NCBI GenBank assembly: GCA_037355855.1
Contig: CM074758.1
Coordinates: 2,081,001 to 2,145,000, forward strand
DNA from: Pseudo-nitzschia pungens
Taxonomy: Eukaryota; Bacillariophyta; Bacillariophyceae; Bacillariales; Bacillariaceae
Direction: 5' to 3'
DNA length: 64,000 nt
Shown: one piece after another, positions 44,350 to 52,342 of the stretch
Numbering within the stretch: position 1 is the first letter of the stretch
Layout of the letters: every line of letters begins with the position of its first letter
Position numbers and translations under genes: made by a program
Notes under the pieces: generated by a model
What the model was told of the DNA's origin: nothing
Database searches by the model: none
The model's input: the letters and a program-made list of their open reading frames with translations, nothing else

Positions 44350-46025
44350 CTATCCCTCCGCAACAATGGTCTTTCCGGTTCGCATCATCGGATCGTCGTC
44401 GTCGTCGTCGCTGTCGTCGTCGTCGTTGTGAATCGCGGGGGCTTTGCCGCTTCCCGCCTTCTTGGTCCCACCGGTCAGCTTTTCCTCGACGTCGGCGTCC
44501 ACTTCCGCCACGCGCTCGTTTATCTCCGCCAGGTCCTCGTCGTTCCTCGGTCTCCTCGTCACGTTCATCCGGAGATTCTTTTTCCGGAGGGGCCGTCCGT
44601 TCGAGAGCTGCACCCGCGAGGAAATCGGCGTGTACAGCGCCGTGCGGTTCGCCGGATCCACCCACACGCAAAAGTTCACGTGCGGGGCGTCCTCCTCCTT
44701 GAGGGGAACCACGTCCAGCTCGTAGCCCTGCATGGCCCGGTAGGACCCGGCGTCCTTCTCGGAAGCCGACCGACCGAACACCTGGCACGTCATGCGCGCC
44801 GTGGCGTCCCGCTTCTGGACGTTCGCGACAAAGGCGCGGTCCAGGAACGACGAGTCCTCCCCCGGAGCCTTGTCGACGACCACGTGCGTGTAGGCACTGC
44901 CCCACCGCTTGACAGTTTGGCAGAAAGGCCATCTCGGCCACCGGCGTGATTCCCTTCTTGCTGGGATGCTTCTGGACGGTGGCCCGGACCTCCTCGAAGG
45001 TCCTCGACACGGCGGGCGCGGATCGGCGCTGCATGATCCTCTGCTGCCGGACCTCCAGTTCCTGCTCGAGCTCCTGCTTGGTCTTGGCGAGGGACTTGAA
45101 GTCGTGCACCTTTCGGCTGTAGTCGTTGGTGATGTAGGTCGTCTTTTTCATCCAGCTCTGCATGTTCTCGTTGAGCACGCGGGAGAAGGCCTTCTTCGTC
45201 GACGGCTGACCCGCGGTGGCGGCCTTGGTCTTCTGGCCGAGGAATTGGGCGGGCGATTTGCCCATGAGGGCCAATCGCGCAGCGGCGCGTGCGTTGTCGC
45301 GTCTCTTTTTCAGCTCTTCGGCCGCCGTGTCCGCCATGGATCCGTCCCATTCCAGGAGTTTCAGATCGTCCGGGTGCAGCTTGGTCTCTTCCGGTTTGCT
45401 CTGTTTGTAGGACGCCGGGTCCATCGCGGACGGAGCCAACGGCACGCCGAGGTCGCGTTCGCTGTGCAATTTCCAGCGATAATTGACCTCGACGGCATTC
45501 AGGGGTTTGTACTTGCTGATCTCCCGCAGTTTTTCGTCGAGGTTGGTGCCTATGAAGCAGGGACCGACCGGGGGACGGGGGGGCGCGTTTCGAAACTTGA
45601 ACGCGATCTCGAACCCCTGCGATCGCTGCTTGAACAGCGCCTGAAACGCGGAGGACGTTGCCTCCGGTTCCGTCTTTTGCTTTTTCCGTTCGCCCCCGTG
45701 TTTTCGGAGCGTCTTTTCGATGTGCTCCTTTCGCTTTCGTTCTTTCTCTCGCTGGGCGTCCGATTTTTGGGATTTGGCGTGCTGTGGGGTTGCAACGAAG
45801 AAGAGGGCACACGCACGGACACAGGAACACACACACACACACACAACACACACACGGGTTGCATGAGATACAATACCACCACGCGAGGAAAACGCAAACC
45901 AGACACGGGAGGCTACGATGCTCGCCACAAAATTCCTAGTTTTGCGGTCCTACCTTTCTCTTGTCCCGACGAGCCATCTCCTCTTTCTTGTGGCGCTCGT
46001 CATCGTAAACGTTGGCGGAAGGCAT
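44350..46025 (-). CDS. PAF1: RNA polymerase II-associated factor PAF1, with apparent +1 frameshift
   Basis: PAF1 is a core subunit of the PAF1 elongation complex, linking RNA polymerase II to H2B ubiquitination and H3K4/K36 methylation. Exon 1 is 45954-46025 (MPSANVYDDERHKKEEMARR...), a 172-bp CA-rich intron is 45782-45953 (GTAGGA...CCACAG, phase 0) and exon 2 runs from 45781 to 44350. The PAF1 signature is clear: FEIAFKFRNAPPRPPVGPCF, LREISKYKPLNAVEVNYRWK and SERDLGVPLAPSAMDPASYK. In exon 2 the frame changes at 44914: EMAFLPN is followed, after one surplus T, by VKRWGSAYTHVVVDKAPGED. A one-base gap cannot be an intron. Downstream the second frame is intact to an acidic Asp-rich tail (stop at 44350). 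Both halves look under selection, so a sequence error or a very recent mutation is likely. The intact product would be about 500 residues. Confidence 0.82.
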
Positions 46026-47113
46026 TTTTCTTTTCGGGACGGAAGGGAAGAATGCAGACGGTTCGAATGTGAGTACCGTTGTGCAACTGATTTGGCAACA
46101 AACTGATTCGGTCTCTGGCAATTTCCACTTTCTAGGATGGCCTTTCCGATGCGGATGTGGTTGAATTACACTCTCTTTCAACAGTTGAAACTATCCGTTG
46201 CAGCCTTTGGGAACCGACGCGATACGCGATGTGCAACTAAGCGAAACAGCGGACAGCGGACAACGGACAACGGCGGATGTTGCTAGATGTCTCCGGCAAT
46301 GGGGGGATGAGGGAGTGATGTTGCCAGGGGTTTCGTGATCGATGAAAAAGTAATGCAATTGTTAGCATTTTTGGATGCAACAACGATAGTACTTTATGTA
46401 TGTACTAACGATATGATATATTACAATACCATACTATACCATACCATAAACCATACATACGGCATTAACTTACCGTAGTATGGCGAAAACGTGGAATAAG
46501 GTTTACTGGTAAGGTAGCTACTACCGGTACGAGTAAGCTTACGTACGTGTACGGATTTTCGGATCTTTCAGAAAAATCTTTCCATGGAATGGAAGAAAAC
46601 CAATTTTTAAAAAATTATTTGATCAGGAAACCTAAACTACGTACGACGAGTAAACCTTGTCACAAACCAAACCAAACATACCTGTTGTGAACATATTGGA
46701 AACATAGTAGCAGGTCACACCAGTTCGTGGACAAATTGGTTGTAACACTATCATGAGAATACCAAGGATTGCTACCAGTAATTTTTACTGGTGTTACTAG
46801 TACTATCAGCAGCAGTAATCACCACCAGCAGACAGGAGACGACGACGAGAAGCATGCAAAAATAGTTTCTTGTTGATATTACTGGACGAAAACTATTCGA
46901 AAGTCTACTAGAAGTAGAGGTTGGTCAAGGGAGAGTTGACTTTTGAAATAACTATTCTTCTTCTTCCATAAAGCACAATACTTGGAGCATCAGGAGGATA
47001 CCATCACAACAATTCTTCGAGTAAAAATAACATTCATCGTTAGACTACTACTACCAGTATGGCCTGCCCTCGAGAAACAGTGGACGCCGAGTACATTGGC
47101 ATGGTGGAGGGGG
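46026..47113. other. Divergent spacer, PAF1 / EPPTGA-motif gene
   Basis: A 1.09-kb spacer with GGTAAGGTAGC, CTACCGGTACGAGTAAGC (about 46520-46540) and ACC/AGC runs. CCATAC repeats occur near 46428-46458. No gene is supported. Confidence 0.4.
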
Positions 47114-48298
47114 ATGGACAAACACCGTCTGCAACGGATTGAATCAGTAAGAATCCTGGATCACCCGGTCCTCCTTAGCCAACCTTCCTCGGGAACGCAT
47201 TCCTCTCATCGTCACCGAGTCCAACCACCAACAGCATCCGATTCAAGAATTTTTGCTGTGAGATCCTTCGACGACGATCACTACGGTGCCGACACCCTCC
47301 CCCTTCTGTGCTACCAGTCGAATGGTTCTACGATTCTAGCTGCAAGATCTTTTGATGGTGATTTCGCTCGCACTGGCAACGGGGACCCATACTACCATTC
47401 TACGAGCCAGCAGCAGAACGGTCTTGGATTGCCGCCCCGGCCATCTCGCAGGCTCACTTCTCTCCAGCCGAACTACCTCCCTCCGAGGCATTCGATTGCA
47501 TCCGGACGTCCCGGGCCGGACCCGAAGAATCCCCGCTCTACTCGCGGATCACTGCCCCCGACCGGGAGGGGTCGGGGAGATCGCAGAAATCCCCCCCCGT
47601 ATCCGCGCAGCGCGGAAGCCGACCGGAGCGGGAGCTTTCCCCGAGCCGGCGATCGGCCTTTCCAGCCCAGAACCCAGCCACGAAGATCTTCTTCCATGTC
47701 GATGATTTCCCCGGAAACCAGCGACGCGCCATCGTCTCGTCCCAGGTTGAGCAGGAGGAATTCGGCAAAAAATCTCGGAAAGGTCGCCGCCGCAAAGCCC
47801 CGTGCCGATTCCAACGCCGGCAAGGGCAAGTTTTCACCGCAGCGATCGCCGAGCATCCACCGTCGCTTCGACAAACACAAAATAGCCCCCGAGGTAGAAG
47901 GCGATGTCTGGGTGGAAAGGATCATCGTGAATGGAACCACGGGTCGAAAAACGACATACTTCAAGTCGGTACACGGCAAAGTAGTGTGCAAGGAGCCACC
48001 TACCGGAGCAAAGACTATTGTGTATCTCGAGGATATCATCGACGACAGGCATGGTAAAAAGGCACCTTCGAAGCAGAAACCACCGCAGTTAGACCCACAA
48101 CCAAGACCAAAAGAGACAAAACAAAAAGATCTCAAGAAGAATGACGTATCGAAGACATCCGCCAGTGACGAGACTGATGATGAGACGACCGAATCCAAGA
48201 CAGGCAACGGAGGGAAAAAGGAAAGAATCAAACCCAAGCGAAGAGGTAGTTTTTTTGGTTTCATGAAGAAGGATAGAAAGAGCAAGGCAGACCTCTGA
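47114..48298 (+). CDS. Unknown basic, disordered protein with conserved EPPTGA domain
   Basis: The family is not recognised. The single exon encodes 394 residues from the first ATG (47114). The open frame extends upstream without an ATG. Residues about 110-260 are Pro/Arg/Ser-rich and probably disordered (GRGRGDRRNPPPYPRSAEAD, PRRSSSMSMI). A compact folded-looking segment lies at about 275-330: DVWVERIIVNGTTGRKTTYF then KSVHGKVVCKEPPTGAKTIV-YLEDI. I recall similar EPPTGA-type segments in other diatom predicted proteins, but no function. The C-terminal 60 residues are Lys/Asp/Glu-rich, ending in a basic cluster (KRRGSFFGFMKKDRKSKADL). It is convergent with the jacalin-like gene. Confidence 0.7.
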   Translation: MDKHRLQRIESVRILDHPVLLSQPSSGTHSSHRHRVQPPTASDSRIFAVRSFDDDHYGADTLPLLCYQSNGSTILAARSFDGDFARTGNGDPYYHSTSQQQNGLGLPPRPSRRLTSLQPNYLPPRHSIASGRPGPDPKNPRSTRGSLPPTGRGRGDRRNPPPYPRSAEADRSGSFPRAGDRPFQPRTQPRRSSSMSMISPETSDAPSSRPRLSRRNSAKNLGKVAAAKPRADSNAGKGKFSPQRSPSIHRRFDKHKIAPEVEGDVWVERIIVNGTTGRKTTYFKSVHGKVVCKEPPTGAKTIVYLEDIIDDRHGKKAPSKQKPPQLDPQPRPKETKQKDLKKNDVSKTSASDETDDETTESKTGNGGKKERIKPKRRGSFFGFMKKDRKSKADL

Positions 48299-48671
48299 TG
48301 CAAAAAATAATAGTGATTGAGTAGGACTCAAGCTTCCAATCATTGGAAAGCTGAAATATTCAGGATGAAAAGGTTCCCAATTCATATAAACATTTCACGA
48401 AAATATGTATTAATATCAACTATTTGAAATAATTGTTACTATATATTGAACTAATGAGGTGACCACTGCATATGTAGTGAAGAATGGCCTAATAGCAATG
48501 TTCTGAGATCGAAACGCCTCCACTGACTTCAATGCATATTGGTGATGGCAAGTAATGATGGTACGATCAGATAGTACGTGGTTTTTGATCGACCGTGAAA
48601 CATTCCTTAAAATAGCGCCACCTTTTCGGGCATTATGAACTCGTTTCTTCCGAATTCCACTCTAGTGAATT
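48299..48671. other. Convergent 3' spacer
   Basis: A 373-bp AT-rich spacer. Nothing is recognised. Confidence 0.4.
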
Positions 48672-49415
48672 TCAACTTCCATCCGCGAAACCAAAACTCT
48701 GACCGGCGGAACTCATGTCGTCGGTGGTCCCTAGTGACCGCTCACTAGTATCGACCACGGTGACTTCTTCGTCATTGGTTGTTGTAGAGACAGAGACAGC
48801 TTTTGCGAACGTAAACCCGAGCCGATCAACAACATCACCGTACATTCCATGGATTCCAACTAATTTCCATGATGGGTCCCTTGGTCGGAAGGTATTGGGC
48901 GAAGTTACAGTTTTCCAGCTGCTGTAACTTTCTGCCTTGTGTGCACTTGATCCAAAAAGTTGAGAAACTGCGCCAGATTTCATACGGAATTGAACACCAA
49001 TGACAAGGTAGTTATTGGTCCACACATCAATCGTCTCGATGGCATCGTTGTCGCCGACGTCAAACACACAGTGGAGGTTATCTTTCCCGTTGTCGCGATC
49101 TCTCCTGCTATGTTCATCGGGTACTGGTTCCAATGAAGAACTAGTAGTACTATTAGAATTATTTGGATCATGAAACTCGAGAAAAATCCTCTTGATGAGG
49201 CAAGGATAGTCGGAAAAATAATGCCGGTATGGCCCAACGTAGACATGGACTCTTCGAAGAAGTCCAGAAAGGTTGCAGCCAGAATCAAACGCCCAACCTC
49301 CCTCCCCTCCTACCGCCTCCTGTTTGTCTACTAGCACTAGTAGATGGACCTTCTTGTTCTTGCCGGCCTCGTCTTCCTGCTGGGTCGGCGGCATCTTCTT
49401 GCTGGTACTAACCAT
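48672..49415 (-). CDS. Jacalin-like lectin-domain protein
   Basis: Jacalin-related domains are beta-prisms that bind mannose or galactose. The single exon encodes 247 residues. ATG 49415 is the first in the frame (a second ATG lies seven codons downstream). There is no signal peptide, so it is probably cytosolic. The pattern is an N-terminal Gly-rich strand (GGEGGWAFDSG), central strands (DAIETIDVWTNNYLVIGVQF, RMKSG) and the C-terminal signature RDPSWKLVGIHGMYGDVVDR-LGFTF, close to the jacalin consensus LVGFHG..G..(V/L)D.IG. An insert of Asn/Ser and charged residues (DPNNSNSTTSSSLEPVPDEH) lies in one loop. The C-terminal 35 residues are Ser/Thr-rich. Sugar specificity is unknown. The call rests on the strand pattern and signature only. 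Confidence 0.6.
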   Translation of the reverse strand: MVSTSKKMPPTQQEDEAGKNKKVHLLVLVDKQEAVGGEGGWAFDSGCNLSGLLRRVHVYVGPYRHYFSDYPCLIKRIFLEFHDPNNSNSTTSSSLEPVPDEHSRRDRDNGKDNLHCVFDVGDNDAIETIDVWTNNYLVIGVQFRMKSGAVSQLFGSSAHKAESYSSWKTVTSPNTFRPRDPSWKLVGIHGMYGDVVDRLGFTFAKAVSVSTTTNDEEVTVVDTSERSLGTTDDMSSAGQSFGFADGS

Positions 49416-49740
49416 GAGGATCGTGGTGAGGGTTCCTTTCAATTACTCTTCAATACTAGTAGTAGTTGAGATGGTGGTATGCGACCGTTCGCGACAAGTC
49501 TGCTTGGTATTCTACTAGTAGTACTACTAATAGTATCATTAGTAGTAAGCCTTACCACTGGTACTACTACTCGTAGTAGTGATACCATCCTCAATTCACA
49601 ACATAAGTACCGTATTCTTGGTGGAAGTAGTATTGAAAAGGTTCTTGCAACTAGTAAATACGAAGTAATTACTGTACTAGTTTTCCGCTACGTAGCTGGT
49701 ACTCGTACTCGTAGTACCTCACTTTCACATCTCGTTGAAT

Positions 49741-49950
49741 TACTTCTATTCATTTTGATTGGATGATGAAAATTTCATCGGACCGGACCCAAAGTAACCT
49801 TACGTTAAGGCTTTACTTACTTCTATTCATTATTTTGATTGGATGATGAAAATTTCATCGGACCGGACCTAAAGTACGTTAAGGCTTTACTTACTTCTAT
49901 TCATTATTTTGATTGGATAATGGTAATTGAATCGGACCGGACCTGAAGTA
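49741..49950. repeat. Three tandem copies of a ~72-bp unit
   Basis: Copies begin near 49741, 49818 and 49889. Shared blocks include ACTTCTATTCAT, TTTTGATTGGAT and ATCGGACCGGACC. Copies 1 and 2 are nearly identical and copy 3 is more diverged and shorter. Confidence 0.85.
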
Positions 49951-50008
49951 TCAGTAAGCATGAACCTTACTGGATACCGTAACCTTTCGATAGATCGTCT
50001 GCACCCTC

Positions 50009-50035
50009 GACAGCTGATAGGAATTCTGTAGTATC
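50009..50035. repeat. Second copy of the 6.4-kb hairpin arm
   Basis: These 27 bases, with core AGCTGATAGGAATTCTG, are identical to 6452-6478. No opposite arm is seen here, so it looks like a solo or truncated end of the same dispersed element. Confidence 0.8.
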
Positions 50036-50471
50036 TCTCAACAAAATAATGGCAACGTCAACCGTCGACGATCCTCCTGGATGAAGAATATTCGTACCGG
50101 TAAGGTTAACCTTACCGTATCTACGAGTTACGAGTACCCCTGTCACGACATACGACTGACACGACTCAACTCTGCGCCTCATTGCGTCATGGATTGACAT
50201 CGTGGATTGATTGAGATGATTAACCTTATTCCTCTACCAGTATGAATGTTGCGTCCTGTACGTCGTCCGTACAATGCGGCGAATGAATTTCGTAGAAACT
50301 TCCGAACAAACAAACAAACGCAAACACTCTCAACTCTCGGCACTCGGCATCCCGCTTGCCAGTTTTAAAAGTAAGAATCTGTACACACCTCACTGCAACC
50401 AATACGGTATCGTACCGGACTACTTCTATCACAACACAGCAAGAAACACCAACCGAGAAGGATCGTTGAAA

Positions 50472-51220
50472 ATGCAAGCAGACTGGGAAGAACAGCAGCA
50501 CGAAAATGAGCCCGAGGCCCAGCACCAGGGCCTCGACGACGACGACGATGAAGAGGAGGATATTCTCGACATGGGAGAAGACGACCATCAAACCAACGAC
50601 AAAGAGTCTCTGCTCATGAGATTCTGTCCCCACGACTCATCCATGCTGTATCCACAAGTAAGTTTCGCCAGGGATGAATCCATCGATCGCAATGCAGTGC
50701 TACAAAAAGCAAGCAAGGGTTATTGCGCACGTCCTTGGTGGATTGTACTGTTGTGATCCCGTTCGATGATGATTCATTCATTCAGCCACTGTCTCAAACA
50801 CACTCGAACATTGAATCGTTGTTGCGTTTCACTCCCAAAACTACACTTGTTTCGATTCGATTGCATTGGATTCGTTTCGTTTCGTTTCGCTTCGTTTCGT
50901 TCCGCTTCGTTTCGTTCCGCTTTCAGGAGGACAGACGAAACCGGAGACTCCAGTACGCCTGCCGGCTGTGCCGGTACACGGAACAAGCCGAAGACCAGCC
51001 CCTGATCTACCGCTACGACCTGAAAAAGGAGGTCGGAAATATTTTGCACACGGTTCCCAGTGCCGTGAGCGACGACCCGACCCTGGCGCGGTCGCAGAAC
51101 GCCAACTGCGCCAACTGCGGAAACAACGAGGCCGTCTTTTTCATGAGCGATTCCACGCAGAGCGACAGCCTGGCGTTGATTTTTGTGTGCTGCAACTGCG
51201 ATCACAAGTGGGTCAATTAA
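50472..51220 (+). CDS. RPB9: RNA polymerase II subunit RPB9
   Basis: RPB9 is a small zinc-binding subunit at the polymerase jaw that affects start-site choice, fidelity and transcript cleavage. Exon 1 is 50472-50657, a 269-bp intron is 50658-50926 (GTAAGT...TTTCAG, phase 0) and exon 2 is 50927-51220, giving 159 residues. An in-frame upstream ATG at 50274 would add 66 unconserved residues, so 50472 is preferred. The N-terminus is an acidic extension of about 45 residues. The first zinc ribbon reads RFCPHDSSMLYP-QEDRRNRRLQYACRLCRY: the expected second Cys of the first CxxC is Asp. The TFIIS-like second ribbon is CANCGNNEAVFF...VCCNCDHKWVN, intact. The linker DDPTLAR is typical. The intron ends in a TTTCG/TTCCG pyrimidine-rich repeat that abuts the acceptor. 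Confidence 0.94.
50876..50923. repeat. TTTCG/TTCCG repeat at the RPB9 intron 3' end
   Basis: An imperfect pentamer run of about 48 bases immediately precedes the acceptor TTTCAG, so it serves as the polypyrimidine tract. Confidence 0.8.
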
Positions 51221-52342
51221 TGAATAGTTGGTTCGTTCGTTCGTTCGTTCGTTCACTGGTTTGTTGGTTTGTTACTGAGTTAGAACGAACCGACGCTTTG
51301 GCGGGAAGAAAGGCGAGCAACGAGGGAGGGCGAAAAAAAGGAGTTCGGAGGATTCAATGGAGCGGAAGCGCGGAGTGAAATGGGATGCAATCACGAATTC
51401 GAGAAACGAAGGTATAAAAACAAAAGCACCGAGACGAAGCTACGCGTAATTACGAATACGACAACCCGCGTTTTTGGTGATTGTTTCTCGTACGGTAGAT
51501 TAGGAACGAGAGCGCATTTTGGATGGATGGATCCCAAACGGCTGACTCCGCGAGGACGTCGGCAATGGGGAGAAAAAGTGGTTGGTTGCGAATCCAATGC
51601 GAAGTGATGGAACCACAGCGTTGGTGTTGTTTGGAACAAAGAAGATGCATGCGATGGAATCGTTTCTTCGGTTGGATCGCTCCGGAGGTTGCGGTGTGGT
51701 AACTTGGTCGATGGTTTAGTTCTTGTGTTTGCACGTGTCGGGGAACTGTTGTGAGCTGGAACGCAAAGAACAATAACAATTTGTTGGGAGAGGGAGGTTT
51801 TCGGTCTTTGCTAGAGGAAAGGAATGATCGTAACCATGATCATAGCCATAATAATGACAGAGCGCATAAGCTGCAAGAGCTATTCGTGTTGAATCAAGGC
51901 ATTGGACTACCGTACGGTACGAAGTATTGCAGTATTCATTTTCTATCTATAATATTATATTGGTATTTTGGTTCTCGCCCCAAATCGAGTAAGCACGTGC
52001 ACACTCGACCTCGCTGCCTGATTTTGCTGGGAGAATGGCAAGGCAGCGCGCGTCGCACTCCGGCCCGACGACGGAATCAATCAATCAATTCCCCCATTCC
52101 GTCGTGGCACTTGGAGGGGGAAGAGCCGCAGCGATTTCCGTGTTCGAGCCCGGAGGAATGACCCTTTCATCCCCCGTTTCCCGGTCCTCTCTCCTCGCGC
52201 AAAGATCCGGTGCACGTCGCGGTGTTCGTGGATGGAGAACAGACTCGTCAAGGGTTCCCGGATATCGTGTGTGTTCGATGGATTCGATTGGATTGGATAC
52301 TGTTGGCTTTTTCCGTTGGTCCCCGCGCTTGCTTCCACCCGA
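51221..52342. other. Convergent 3' spacer (1.1 kb)
   Basis: A TTCG tetramer run (about 51231-51252) follows the RPB9 stop codon. Several short open frames exist on both strands, but none has a recognisable domain or supported start. Confidence 0.4.

Larger units (their letters stand above)
49416..50471. other. Divergent spacer with tandem repeat and palindromes
   Basis: This 1.06-kb spacer between the jacalin-like gene and RPB9 contains ACT/AGT runs (49450-49720), a three-copy 72-bp tandem repeat (49741-49950), a copy of the hairpin arm found at 6.4 kb (50009-50035) and a 20-bp perfect palindrome (50098-50117). No gene is supported. Confidence 0.6.
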
